Of a stretch of DNA of 64,000 nt, positions 36,723-46,090 are shown one piece after another; the stretch's first letter is position 1, and each line of letters starts with the position of its first letter. Under the pieces are notes generated by a model. That model did not search any database and was not told the origin of the DNA. It saw only the letters and a program-made list of their open reading frames with translations. The position numbers and the translations under genes were made by a program. The stretch is from Candidatus Nanosynbacter sp. TM7-075 (GTDB taxonomy: Bacteria > Patescibacteriota > Saccharimonadia > Saccharimonadales > Saccharimonadaceae): NCBI RefSeq assembly GCF_022828255.1, contig NZ_JAJQJW010000002.1, positions 186,001 through 250,000 of the forward strand, written 5' to 3'.

Positions 36723-37685
36723 TTAATCCAGATATTCGTAAAGTTTTTTCGCGTCTTTGTGTTTGCGAAGTTTCGCTAGCGCCTTAGCTTCAATCTGACG
36801 AATTCGCTCACGCGTAACCGCAAACTCCTGACCAACTTCTTCCAAAGTGTGGTTTTTTCCATTGTCCAAACCAAAACGCATTCGAACAATTTTCTGCTCG
36901 CGATCACTCAAACTTGATAGAATTTCCTGAACTTGCTCTTTTAATAATTGATTTGAAGCGGAATCTTCTGGTGAAACCGTATCTTCGTCAACGATAAAAT
37001 CTTGCAGCACAGAATCGTCATCTTCACCATCACGACCAACGCCAGCGTCCAAAGAAGAAATGTCCTGTTTAATCTTAATGACATATTCAATTTTCTCTGG
37101 TTCCATATCCAGCTCTTTAGACAATTCTTCAATTGTCGGCTCACGGTTCAATTCCTGTGTCATTCGTCGCTGAGTACGCAGCAATTTATTGATCGTTTCC
37201 ACCATGTGAACTGGAATACGGATCGTTCGCGCTTGGTCAGCAATCGCACGCGTAATTGCCTGGCGAATCCACCAAGTTGCATAAGTCGAAAACTTGAATC
37301 CCTTATCCGGATCAAACTTCTCAACCGCACGCAAAAGTCCAGTATTTCCCTCTTGAATCAAGTCTAAAAAGTCCAAACCACGACCAGAATAACGCTTAGC
37401 AATTGACACCACCAAACGCATATTCGCCTCAGCCATCTTATCCTTAGCCTTCTTATCGCCTTCAACAATTCGGCGCGCCAAGTCCATCTCTTCTTCAGCG
37501 CTAAGTAGTGGAATCTTACCAATTTCACGCAAATACAACCTAACCGAGTCATCCGACACGTCGTCCAAATATTGCCCAGTTGTTAACGAATCCAAATCTT
37601 CCGATTCTTCTTCGTCTATAAGTGTTGGATCAAAATCATCATCTTCATTTAAGTTTACTGGCTTCGTCGTGATATCGTCGCTCAC
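36723..37685 (-). CDS. rpoD: Primary RNA polymerase sigma factor RpoD
   Basis: 320 residues, a short primary sigma: region 1.2 ([22 protein letters not shown]), region 2 ([56 protein letters not shown]), region 3 and region 4 helix-turn-helix ([28 protein letters not shown]). The acidic N-terminus replaces a full region 1.1. ATG at 37685 overlaps the dnaG stop. It is the only sigma gene here and is expected to read the promoters described in this window. Confidence 0.97.
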   Translation of the reverse strand: MSDDITTKPVNLNEDDDFDPTLIDEEESEDLDSLTTGQYLDDVSDDSVRLYLREIGKIPLLSAEEEMDLARRIVEGDKKAKDKMAEANMRLVVSIAKRYSGRGLDFLDLIQEGNTGLLRAVEKFDPDKGFKFSTYATWWIRQAITRAIADQARTIRIPVHMVETINKLLRTQRRMTQELNREPTIEELSKELDMEPEKIEYVIKIKQDISSLDAGVGRDGEDDDSVLQDFIVDEDTVSPEDSASNQLLKEQVQEILSSLSDREQKIVRMRFGLDNGKNHTLEEVGQEFAVTRERIRQIEAKALAKLRKHKDAKKLYEYLD

Positions 37686-39415
37686 ATTTTCTCCTTAATC
37701 AGATTATTTAAGCTCTGGCGCAAATTCTGAGACAAAACCTCATCTCCCGACGCCTCGGCCTCTCTAAGCTGCGTTAATAGTTGATTCTTTTTGTTTTCGC
37801 GATGTTTGATTGTTATCTGTCTGACTAGCCGAGCCATCTCTTCGTTCAAGCTTTTTTGCTCCCAATTGGCGTAACGACTTTCACTTTTCAACTGTACTAT
37901 TTTCACATACTGTTCGATTTTTTGCAAGTCCAGCGGAACCTCGCCCAAATCCGCGTCTGGGTTTTTCCGCAGATAGCCAATCAATTGCCGCGCACCGTCG
38001 CCGTCCAGCATTTCTCCAGAAATCGCTGCCAACCAGCGCCGCACAGATTTTTCACTCGCTGCCAGCCCCGCCAGCATATCCTCAGTTTCATCCTGAACTG
38101 GAGTCGGTTTTTCTTTCTCAATTTTCGCCTTTTTCAATTGATGTTCAGCGACTTTTTCATTCGACAATTTCGCCTTCAGTGCGGTGATTGACGCGCCAGT
38201 TTTTTCAGAAATCACCGACAAATAATGCTCTTGCTCCACCGGATCTTTCAAGCCTCGGACAATCCTCAGCGCAATGGTCGAAAATCTTCGCTTACCTTCC
38301 GCCGACTTCAAATTCTCCATTTCCGCGTATCTGGCAATCACCCAATCCACCGCTGGCTGAGATTGGTCAATCGCCGCTTGCCAAAGCGCCGAATCTTTTT
38401 GGACCAATTCGTCTGGATCTTTGACATCATCGGGCAAACTCACCACTTCCAACTCCACGCCAACTTCCTGTGCCAAATTGATTGCCCGCTCCGTCGCGTT
38501 AACTCCCGCTCGATCACCATCAAACGCCAAGCGAATCCGCCCCGCCAATCGACTAAGCGATTTCAAATGTTGTGTCGTCATTGCCGTTCCAGAGGTCGCA
38601 ACCACGTTTTTGACGCCCGCTTGATGACTGCTAATTACATCCAAATTGCCCTCAACAATCACCGCCACATCGCTTTTTCGAATCGCTTCCTTGGCTTGAT
38701 GTAAACCAAAAATATGTCGCGATTTATCAAATAATAGCGTTTGCGGCGTGTTCAAGTACTTTGGCGCGCGCGGATCGTCACGAATAATTCTGCCCGTAAA
38801 TCCCACGACTTCTCCGTTGCCGTCACTCAACGCCACCATCATTCGCCCGCGAAACAAATCGCCACCAAACCGATTCGACAAGCCAGCGTCTGCCAATTCC
38901 TGCCTAGAAAATCCTCTTTTTTCCAATGCTTTCGTCAACGTGTCGCCATTCTCCGGCGCATAGCCAATCAAAAAATCACCAATTGTTTGACGATTTAATC
39001 GCCGTTTTTTTACCACATAATTTAACGCTGTCGAATTTTTCACCAAATTCTGCTGATAAAAATTGGCAGCCAGCTTCAGCGCTTCCCTAGCCCTGGCACG
39101 ACGCTTGGCTGTTCGTCCGTCGCCATTAGAAAACAAAGTCAGATCAACGCCCGCCTTTCGAGCCAAATGCTCCAGTGATTGACGAAAATCCATTCCTTCC
39201 ACCATCATCACAAACGTAAAAATATCGCCACCTTTTCCAGAAGAAAAATCGTGCCAAATCTGCTTTTCTGGACTGACCATAAAGCTTGGAGTTCGCTCGT
39301 CGGTAAACGGACTTAAACCCTTCAAATTGCGCCCCGCTCGCTTCAACTGAACATACTCACCAATCACATCCTCGATGTTCAGTCGCGCCCGCACTTCTTC
39401 TTTGGCATCATTCAT
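37682..39415 (-). CDS. dnaG: DNA primase DnaG lacking zinc ligands
   Basis: 577 residues: N-terminal CHC2-type domain (about 1-95), TOPRIM catalytic domain ([28 protein letters not shown]) and a C-terminal DnaB-interaction-like part. It makes RNA primers for replication. In the N-terminal domain the four zinc ligands are replaced: LSPFTDE where CPFHxE is usual and [10 protein letters not shown] where HCFGCGAGG is usual. Forms the macromolecular-synthesis pair dnaG-rpoD. Leaderless-type promoter (TGA-TATAAT, 6 nt). Confidence 0.95.
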   Translation of the reverse strand: MNDAKEEVRARLNIEDVIGEYVQLKRAGRNLKGLSPFTDERTPSFMVSPEKQIWHDFSSGKGGDIFTFVMMVEGMDFRQSLEHLARKAGVDLTLFSNGDGRTAKRRARAREALKLAANFYQQNLVKNSTALNYVVKKRRLNRQTIGDFLIGYAPENGDTLTKALEKRGFSRQELADAGLSNRFGGDLFRGRMMVALSDGNGEVVGFTGRIIRDDPRAPKYLNTPQTLLFDKSRHIFGLHQAKEAIRKSDVAVIVEGNLDVISSHQAGVKNVVATSGTAMTTQHLKSLSRLAGRIRLAFDGDRAGVNATERAINLAQEVGVELEVVSLPDDVKDPDELVQKDSALWQAAIDQSQPAVDWVIARYAEMENLKSAEGKRRFSTIALRIVRGLKDPVEQEHYLSVISEKTGASITALKAKLSNEKVAEHQLKKAKIEKEKPTPVQDETEDMLAGLAASEKSVRRWLAAISGEMLDGDGARQLIGYLRKNPDADLGEVPLDLQKIEQYVKIVQLKSESRYANWEQKSLNEEMARLVRQITIKHRENKKNQLLTQLREAEASGDEVLSQNLRQSLNNLIKEKM

Positions 39416-39468
39416 ATTTTTATTATATCACTCTTTACCTCTGTTATTGTTTGTGGTTAAATAGAAAT

Positions 39469-40080
39469 ATGTATCCTGACAATTTGAATAACCAACCTCA
39501 AGGTATCGATTATCTGAATCAAATTGCCACACCTCCGCCAGCGGAAGGTTTTGATAAAAAAACCAAAATCATCATCGCTATTTTGAGTTTTATCGGCTTG
39601 ATAACCCTAATCGCGATATTCGTTTTTTCACAAGATTCCATGCCGAACGCCAACCCGTCACAAATCGCGGCGCGCGTTAATAAGCTACTCACTATTTCCA
39701 AAAAATACAATAATAAGTTCCGCTCAACCAGTTTACAAACCACCAATAGCTCTCTGGTTGCAGTGCTGACTACTGCGGATGCCTCAATGGGCGAAGCGCT
39801 TCAAGCAACTGGCATCAATTATAAGGAAAAACAAAAGGACATCCTCGCCTTAGATCCGTCGGAAAAATTAGAGAAAAAATTGGACGAAGCCCTTCTGAAC
39901 GCGCAATTAGATATTACCTATGCTCATGAGATGAATGTGCAAATAACAGATACAATCAATATGATGAAAAAGGTATACAAGTCCACCAAGTCAAAAAAGA
40001 TGCGCGAATGGCTAGTAAAAACTGCTGGCGATTTAGAAAATATTCAGAAGCAGATCAATCAAATTATTAAGGCAGATTAA
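39469..40080 (+). CDS. Single-pass membrane protein, unknown function
   Basis: 203 residues from the ATG at 39469 (MYPDNL). Proline-rich cytoplasmic start, membrane segment at about 32-52, then helical extracytoplasmic domain. Not a recognised family. Its stop codon overlaps the convergent 40077-40415 gene by 4 bp. The promoter is an extended -10 (TGG-TTAAAT) 6 nt before the ATG. Confidence 0.75.
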   Translation: MYPDNLNNQPQGIDYLNQIATPPPAEGFDKKTKIIIAILSFIGLITLIAIFVFSQDSMPNANPSQIAARVNKLLTISKKYNNKFRSTSLQTTNSSLVAVLTTADASMGEALQATGINYKEKQKDILALDPSEKLEKKLDEALLNAQLDITYAHEMNVQITDTINMMKKVYKSTKSKKMREWLVKTAGDLENIQKQINQIIKAD

Positions 40081-40415
40081 GCTTCCGAGACTAATCGATA
40101 GCTCAACCTCGCCAAATCAAAGACTTCTTCGTCAGTCAATTGACCTGAACAAATAATTGTATTCCAATGTTTCTTATTTAAGTGATAGCCCGGTAAAACC
40201 GTTTCGTATTTTTCTCGTAAATTCTGTGCCAACAACGGATCGCATTTTAGGCTTACTCTGAGCGGCTTTGAGCATTCCGCCACCAACGCTACCATTTTCC
40301 CCGCACCGTCATTATCTCTACCAAATTTATACACCGCAATATCCTCGCCAAATGGATAATCCAGCCATACGCCCGGCAAACTCAGGATAAATTCTTCAAA
40401 TTGTTTATATGTCAT
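40077..40415 (-). CDS. MmcQ/YjbR-family protein
   Basis: 112 residues, complete MmcQ/YjbR fold: FEEFILSLPGVWLDYPFGEDIAVYKFG, PLRVSLKCDPLLAQNLREKYETVLPGYHLNKKHWNTI. This family (CyaY-like fold) binds DNA in E. coli YjbR but its function is unclear. ATG overlaps the orn stop, so it is coupled to orn. Confidence 0.88.
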   Translation of the reverse strand: MTYKQFEEFILSLPGVWLDYPFGEDIAVYKFGRDNDGAGKMVALVAECSKPLRVSLKCDPLLAQNLREKYETVLPGYHLNKKHWNTIICSGQLTDEEVFDLARLSYRLVSEA

Positions 40416-40963
40416 ACTTTCACCTTTTTCAAATAATATTCAAGCTCCATAATACTGCCGCGGATGTCTTCCAGCGCTCGATGATCTTCCGGCTTGGCGA
40501 ATTTCTTACCGTATTTACCTTCAAACACCACCTTCCATGCACTCACGTCCAACACACGATAATGTAGTCTTTTTGACAACGTTGGCCACCATTGGTCAAT
40601 AAATCGACGATCTTGATGGATTGAATTGCCTGCTAATAGAATCTTCGTCTCGCCCGCAAAATGCTCATCGCAAAACGCCAACAATTCGTGTTCTATTTCT
40701 GCCAAAGGCTTGCCCGATTCATTCTGCTCCTCCAGCCCGCGTCGCGCTTCCGGATGCTCATTCCAAAAACCAGCATTTCGGTCCAACAACTTAGCCAACT
40801 TTTCCGAATCGTGGCGCACAATTCCTTCGTACGTCGCAATTTCCTTAAAATTCCAATCTGTCGCAATTGCCGCCACTTCCAAAATCTCATCACGTACCGG
40901 ATCCAACCCGGTCATCTCTAGATCTATCCATAAAATCTTCTTTGGCTTAAAACTTGCTTTCAT
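40412..40963 (-). CDS. orn: Oligoribonuclease
   Basis: 183 residues, DEDDh exonuclease: KILWIDLEMTGLD (first D and E), NSIHQDRRFID, and the HRALEDIRGSI motif with the catalytic histidine. It turns 2-5 nt RNA into mononucleotides, the last step of RNA decay after PNPase and RNase J. An extra copy of its 5' end exists at 42091-42157. TATAAT lies 6 nt before the ATG. Confidence 0.95.
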   Translation of the reverse strand: MKASFKPKKILWIDLEMTGLDPVRDEILEVAAIATDWNFKEIATYEGIVRHDSEKLAKLLDRNAGFWNEHPEARRGLEEQNESGKPLAEIEHELLAFCDEHFAGETKILLAGNSIHQDRRFIDQWWPTLSKRLHYRVLDVSAWKVVFEGKYGKKFAKPEDHRALEDIRGSIMELEYYLKKVKV

Positions 40964-40975
40964 ATCTTTATTATA

Positions 40976-42040
40976 CTACTTTTTGGCATCGTAGTAATCT
41001 CGAGAAAACCGCTCTGGCACCTGTCTTAATAGCCTTTCAACAACGTCATCAAACTTTGCCGCACCACCATTTTCTCTTTCAATCCGAAGGGATTCAAGCA
41101 CGCCATCAGACGGGACAAAATCCGTCTCATTCACTAGATAATAATACATCTCAATAGCACTCATATCTTCACAACCATACGGTATCATTCCATAAAACCT
41201 TAGATTTTCCACATAGCGTTCGGCCAATTCGTCGCTGACTTCTAACGCCTTATCTAGCTGTAGCGCTTGCATGAAATAATTATCCCTTGGATCACCATAA
41301 ACATCATCTGGCAATTGAACACTCTTGATGGTTGCATAGTCAATCCCCTGAACTTGCATATCAGACAGAAGCCTCACTGCCTTGAGGGCTAATTTATTGC
41401 CAATTCGATAGCCATAATCAATGTCGTGTTCAAAAACTGTCGGTCTAATAATATGCTCAGCAGTATCCAACACTGCTTGAGTGCTAGCCAATAGCCTCCA
41501 AGCACCGTTGTTCTTGTATATGAGCACTTGATTGATTGTAAAATCATGCCGCCTCATAAACTCGGCAGTAGATTGTACAGACTCCGCGCCATAGCCATTC
41601 ATTGCATCACGTGGCGAAAAACGCATTGAAAGATCGCTCGCTACCGCCCGAATCTCATCTGGATCATAATCGCCATTAGCAATAACTTCTTCTAAAATTA
41701 CCAAATCGACATCGCGAGGAGGCGGTAACTGACGGTCGCTATGAACTAGAGACTCCAAAACCTGACGAGCCGCCCCACCCTTTACACCAATAAATGACGG
41801 TAGTTCGTCTAGACCAAAACCCAAATTAGCCCGCTCAATAGCATCGGCAGGTAATTCATATTCATATATTTCATTGCAGCGAGCTTCCGGGTTGCCAGGC
41901 TGCTCGCAATCATAATATTTCAGCTGGCAGCTAATTCCTCCAAATTCTACGCAGCGCTCGCCGCTATCAAGCACTTGCAAGGCGCAAGGTTGATGCATCT
42001 TCGCCTCTATATCACTCGGAGTCAGGCTTAATTTTTCCAT
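40976..42040 (-). CDS. Orphan nucleotidyltransferase-like protein
   Basis: 354 residues. A KGGAARQVLE...RDVDLVI segment (about 87-115) resembles the GG...DxD head of the CCA-adding/poly(A) polymerase superfamily, but the rest (helical, acidic) does not match tRNA nucleotidyltransferases. The N-terminal 60 residues contain four cysteines (ERCVEFGG, SCQLKYYDC, ARCNEI). Identity is tentative. Extended -10 (TGT-TATAAT) 7 nt before ATG; located between orn and a fragment of orn. Confidence 0.55.
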   Translation of the reverse strand: MEKLSLTPSDIEAKMHQPCALQVLDSGERCVEFGGISCQLKYYDCEQPGNPEARCNEIYEYELPADAIERANLGFGLDELPSFIGVKGGAARQVLESLVHSDRQLPPPRDVDLVILEEVIANGDYDPDEIRAVASDLSMRFSPRDAMNGYGAESVQSTAEFMRRHDFTINQVLIYKNNGAWRLLASTQAVLDTAEHIIRPTVFEHDIDYGYRIGNKLALKAVRLLSDMQVQGIDYATIKSVQLPDDVYGDPRDNYFMQALQLDKALEVSDELAERYVENLRFYGMIPYGCEDMSAIEMYYYLVNETDFVPSDGVLESLRIERENGGAAKFDDVVERLLRQVPERFSRDYYDAKK

Positions 42041-42090
42041 GCTCGCTATTATAACATAAACGATTTAAAAAGTCAATCAAAGAAGTCCTC

Positions 42091-42157
42091 TCATCACGCA
42101 CTGGATCTAGTCCAATCATCTCCAGGTCGATCCATAATATTTTTTCGCCTTACTCAT
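42091..42157 (-). pseudogene. orn: orn 5'-fragment
   Basis: Reads, with a frameshift, as the start of an oligoribonuclease: its own ATG at 42157 followed by KILWIDLEMIGLDPVRDE. 41 of 51 bases match the intact orn (40412-40963), with most differences silent, and 17 of 18 residues agree. It stops matching after about 65 bp. It looks like the end of an imported block, not a simple recent duplication. Confidence 0.8.
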
Positions 42158-42176
42158 ACTATCTATTACACACTCG

Positions 42177-44723
42177 TTATCTGTTTATCTGACCATAAAA
42201 AGCTCCTTGCTGCTCGCTCGTTAACACATTCTGCACTTCAGCCCAAACCTTAGCCTCCGCCTCATGGACATTGTGACTATTTACCGCAGACCCGTCTAGG
42301 ACCTGATGCAATTGACTCTTGGTGATAACTCGCTGATGTTGTAAATCAAACAATACTCTTACTTGTTTATTAGCCTTGTTTTTCATTGCGTCCACTATCA
42401 GCGCGATTTGCTCATCTGTTATGGCGGGGATTTTTTGCTGCCGCTCTGGACCGAGTATCAGCGATCCGACTTTCGGCCGCGTCACACGAACCAAGTCACC
42501 ATTAGGAGCAACTCTATCACCAAGGGATTCAGACACAGCGCTGCTACTCAAGGCTTGAACAACTTGATTCTTGGTTACTGGTAAAATTGTGTTGAGTGTG
42601 TATCGACGACCATCATGCGCATCATACCACCACGGTAAAGCCAGCACTAACGTCAACGCCTCCGAGCCCATACGTCGCACTAAGCTGTGCGAACTAATTT
42701 CATACTCAGAAATACCACGTTCGCCAGTGTGAATGTTGGTGTATTGGTTGACCGTTGTTCGTCCAATGCGCCGACTACCAGCTTTGGTATACAATAATTC
42801 CTGAAACCCGCGCACCAAAGCCACCGATATATTGTGTTTTTCCTCGCTGTTTAGTTCACCCATGTCGATATCGTTTGGATTAACCGACAGGCGCCGACAT
42901 ATTTTACTAAATTGATAGTGAATATTATCCGCCTTATTGGGATCAATACTATTAGTCAGGTAGACATCATTGTCAGTACGACAGCCGTCATAAATCTCTC
43001 TGGTTTTCAAAAAAGCATCGTATTCGGCAAAAAAGTCATCTGTTGTATCGGGGCTGACAAATTCCTGGAACAATTCCTTTGGTTGATGCCACGCGGCAAA
43101 ACCACCGCCAGAAACGGAAGCCGCAATTGCTGATAATGCCAGTACTTCCCGCAAACTTCCTCCAGTTCTAATCATTTCTGCTAATGCCCGAGAAAGTTCT
43201 GGCGACAATGGTAAACTATCCATAAACTCACCAATTTTTGTGATCTGCCCCTCTCCATCAATTGCTTCCAGGGTTTCCAGCAAATCGTACGACTCTTGAA
43301 TAACTTTTTTACTAGCAACAGGATGCATCAGGTATCGGTTCAGATCCTCAAAATCACCATTCAGATGGATAGCCGACAAAACGTTGCGCACAATATTCGT
43401 GTGATATATCTCCGGTGGAATATGCTGTTCACGGGACGCAATATCATAAAATCCTTTCAGCTCATCTGGCAAATAAATCTTATCGTAAGATATCGGACGA
43501 GCCAATACAAACTTAGCGCCATCAATATCACGACCGCCCCGCCCCGCCTGTTGCATCAGCTCTGCCTGGGTACATAATCGAGGAGGCAGCCCTTCTGCGC
43601 CTTCTTCACCAATCTCCTTACTCTTCGTCAGTCCATTTGACAGCACCAAATCGACCTCGGGTATGGTAATACCAGACTGTCCAGCCGAAGTTGAAACAAT
43701 GACAAATGATTCATCTTCTGCCGGTTCAGCAGTAAAAATCTCTCGGCGTGCAGCTTCTGATATGCCAGAATGTAGTTTGAAAAATCGTATTTTCCCGGAT
43801 TGATGGCGAGTATGACGTTTGATTGACGCAATGGTCTCATCAATACTCCTCACGCCTTCAACAAAGATTAGTGATTTTTTCGAGTCCTTACCATATTCAA
43901 GGTAGGCTTCGGATACGGTATTCACCTTATCTTCTTCAATATCAATATCATGCGGCCGACCCTCAATGGTTACGACTGTTAGTTCTGACCCGTTAATATC
44001 TTCGTACATCGCCTGAGAAACTTCCGTGTCAGGCGTGGCACTAGAAAAAGCCATATGCCATTTGCCGGTATTCTCTATCGATTTTGCCGCCAGAGCGGTA
44101 GCAAATTCCATCTCCAAATTGGCTTCATGTATTTCATCAACCAGGATAAGCGTCTTCTCGTCCTGCCAGTCGCTAGAAAATTGTTCCAGCTTTTTCGTAA
44201 ACGTTGCTGGAGTCATGAAACAGAGCCTAGTGTCCGGCGTCGCTTCAGTGGCACGTCCGTGAATCTTGCCCACCAAGTGATTAGGATATTGTTCGCCAAG
44301 CTGTTCACGCAAACTCTTCTCGACATATTCAGTAACATTATCGACGATAACCCGCCGCGGCATCAACACCACGACACGATCAAACCGCTCCAGTGCATAC
44401 TGAGCGGTTTGTGTCGTTTTACCACTACCCGTCGGTCCGCACAGCCAGGATATTTTACTTTCCGATAATGTGTCTAATATCTCTGCTTTGTGTTTATATG
44501 CAGGTAGTTTTTTGTCACCAAGATCATAGTCAGCAAAAGGAGTTTCCGGTAGTTTACTGTACCGTTCCCGCAATTCTTTTAAACGCTGTCGCCTCTGTTC
44601 GGGCGGTTCACCATAACTATACGACGGTTGACTGGGTCTTTCACTATTTCGACTCAATAAATGACTACTGCTAGGTTCTTGCGATCTACGTAAATAGCTC
44701 GGACGCCGAACTCCATATTTCAC
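42177..44723 (-). CDS. DEAH-type ATP-dependent helicase (HrpA-like)
   Basis: 848 residues, superfamily 2 helicase: Walker A GPTGSGKTTQT (about 95), motif II DEIH, motif III SSATP, motif VI QQAGRGGR, then a helical domain with HA2-like features. Known relatives (HrpA/HrpB) act on RNA. A GTG start is used (44723) with GGAGAG upstream. It has its own promoter at 44747-44775 and is flanked by fragments of orn and mscL, so I see it as horizontally exchanged. Whether it acts on RNA or DNA is not clear. Confidence 0.85.
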   Translation of the reverse strand: MKYGVRRPSYLRRSQEPSSSHLLSRNSERPSQPSYSYGEPPEQRRQRLKELRERYSKLPETPFADYDLGDKKLPAYKHKAEILDTLSESKISWLCGPTGSGKTTQTAQYALERFDRVVVLMPRRVIVDNVTEYVEKSLREQLGEQYPNHLVGKIHGRATEATPDTRLCFMTPATFTKKLEQFSSDWQDEKTLILVDEIHEANLEMEFATALAAKSIENTGKWHMAFSSATPDTEVSQAMYEDINGSELTVVTIEGRPHDIDIEEDKVNTVSEAYLEYGKDSKKSLIFVEGVRSIDETIASIKRHTRHQSGKIRFFKLHSGISEAARREIFTAEPAEDESFVIVSTSAGQSGITIPEVDLVLSNGLTKSKEIGEEGAEGLPPRLCTQAELMQQAGRGGRDIDGAKFVLARPISYDKIYLPDELKGFYDIASREQHIPPEIYHTNIVRNVLSAIHLNGDFEDLNRYLMHPVASKKVIQESYDLLETLEAIDGEGQITKIGEFMDSLPLSPELSRALAEMIRTGGSLREVLALSAIAASVSGGGFAAWHQPKELFQEFVSPDTTDDFFAEYDAFLKTREIYDGCRTDNDVYLTNSIDPNKADNIHYQFSKICRRLSVNPNDIDMGELNSEEKHNISVALVRGFQELLYTKAGSRRIGRTTVNQYTNIHTGERGISEYEISSHSLVRRMGSEALTLVLALPWWYDAHDGRRYTLNTILPVTKNQVVQALSSSAVSESLGDRVAPNGDLVRVTRPKVGSLILGPERQQKIPAITDEQIALIVDAMKNKANKQVRVLFDLQHQRVITKSQLHQVLDGSAVNSHNVHEAEAKVWAEVQNVLTSEQQGAFYGQINR

Positions 44724-44746
44724 ACTACTCTCTCCTTTATACTCAC

Positions 44747-44775
44747 ATTGTAGATAGGAGAAAGTAAAATAGCAA
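44747..44775 (-). promoter_or_regulatory. Promoter of the DEAH helicase gene
   Basis: Minus strand: TTGCTA (44770-44775), 17 bp, TACAAT (44747-44752). It abuts the mscL remnant. Confidence 0.5.
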
Positions 44776-44778
44776 ACG

Positions 44779-44835
44779 TAAGCGTCTTAGCTTTTTCTTG
44801 TCTAGTTTGTCTAACTTAAATAGCAAATCGCAATT
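44779..44835 (-). pseudogene. mscL: mscL 3'-fragment
   Basis: Minus strand reads FKLDKLDKK, matching the C-terminus of the intact MscL (FLKLDKLDKKNG) 1 kb away, with a 13-base exact run (TTTTTCTTGTCTA on the plus strand) and further partial matches past the stop. Stop codon is lost. Together with the orn fragment it brackets the helicase gene. Confidence 0.55.
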
Positions 44836-44904
44836 CGTATTACACTGCCGCCTCCCTTTTGCATTTATGTTATTTTTTCAAGCGCGCTATGATACACTGG
44901 TGTC

Positions 44905-45609
44905 ATGACAAAACGCATCCTACTCAAATTATCAGGTGAACAACTTCAAGGCGAATTTACCAGCGGCTTTGACCCAAAACGCGCTCGCTGGATTGCTGAA
45001 CAAATTCGACCAGCGCTGGATGACGGTGCTGAAATTGTAATTATGGTTGGCGGTGGCAATTACGTTCGCGGCAATCAAATCATCGGTCAAGGAATTCAAC
45101 CTGTTTCCGCTCACAATATTGGGATGCTTTCTACGCTTATGAACGCCATTGCACTGGCGGACGTATTAAACGACGCAGGACTTCCAACTCGCGCATTGTC
45201 CACAGTCGAAGTGAATCAATTTATTGACCACTATACTTTCCGACGCGCCATTAGCCATATTAAGAAAAACCGCATTGTAATCGTGGCGTGCGGCACTGGC
45301 AGACCATTTCTGACTACTGATACCGCAGCGTTAAATCTAGCACTAGAAATGCAGTGTGACGCCGTGGTTAAAACAACGAAAGTCGACGGAGTTTACGATA
45401 AAGATCCTATGAAATTCCCTGACGCTGTAAAAATTGATCATTTATCTTACCAAGAAGCCCTAACAAATCCTAACATTGCTGTTATGGATAAGGCAGCAAT
45501 TGGGCTAGCTATGGACGAGCATATTCCAGTTGTAATTTGTGATTTGCTCACAGACGGAAATATTCTCCGCGCAACCCGCGGAGAATCAGTAGGCACGCTT
45601 ATTAGTTAA
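44905..45609 (+). CDS. pyrH: UMP kinase
   Basis: 234 residues; aspartokinase-fold nucleotide kinase: LLKLSGEQLQG, IVIMVGGGNYVRG, CGTGRPFLTTDTAALNLALEM. It makes UDP from UMP. Extended -10 TGA-TACACT is 6 nt before the ATG; no ribosome site, so probably leaderless. Converges on mscL with a 4-bp gap. Confidence 0.95.
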   Translation: MTKRILLKLSGEQLQGEFTSGFDPKRARWIAEQIRPALDDGAEIVIMVGGGNYVRGNQIIGQGIQPVSAHNIGMLSTLMNAIALADVLNDAGLPTRALSTVEVNQFIDHYTFRRAISHIKKNRIVIVACGTGRPFLTTDTAALNLALEMQCDAVVKTTKVDGVYDKDPMKFPDAVKIDHLSYQEALTNPNIAVMDKAAIGLAMDEHIPVVICDLLTDGNILRATRGESVGTLIS

Positions 45610-45613
45610 GATT

Positions 45614-46063
45614 TTAGCCATTTTTCTTGTCTAATTTATCGAGTTTCAAGAAGTGAACAATTGCATATACAACAAACGCAACGGCTATCAACGTAATTAA
45701 CGAGCTAACGAACGCGCCGTATAAAAACTCACCTTTACGTCCAGCAACTTCAACCGTAAATGAAGCTGATTGCAATCCTTGTTGAGAGCCAACAATCAAC
45801 TGCACTAACGGGTCAATAAATGCCGTCACCAACTTTTTAACCGTATCGCCAGCTGCAGTACCAATTGCCAAACCTACAGCCAAACCAACAACACCCTGCT
45901 CGCGAATAAAGTCGATAAATCCGCTCATATGAGTATCTTTTATAGCTGCACTTACAATTTTCTTTTCTTTGATGGCAGCAACTTTCGCCGCGGCTTTTAC
46001 ACTCTTCGAAGCTAATTTCTTAGCTGATACTTTCGAACCTTTAGTTGATTCTGAAGATTTCAT
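45614..46063 (-). CDS. mscL: Large-conductance mechanosensitive channel MscL
   Basis: 149 residues: A/K-rich N-terminal extension of about 45, then GFIDFIREQGVVGLAVGLAIGTAAG (first transmembrane helix), loop and second helix (about 110-132), ending KLDKLDKKNG. It opens under membrane tension to release solutes. Ribosome site GGAG before the ATG. Confidence 0.9.
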   Translation of the reverse strand: MKSSESTKGSKVSAKKLASKSVKAAAKVAAIKEKKIVSAAIKDTHMSGFIDFIREQGVVGLAVGLAIGTAAGDTVKKLVTAFIDPLVQLIVGSQQGLQSASFTVEVAGRKGEFLYGAFVSSLITLIAVAFVVYAIVHFLKLDKLDKKNG

Positions 46064-46090
46064 AACTATAAAACTCCTTTTATTAGATAT

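Noticed and set aside
38225..38704. A 159-residue frame opposite dnaG
   Set aside because: Antisense shadow of dnaG with no supporting start signals.
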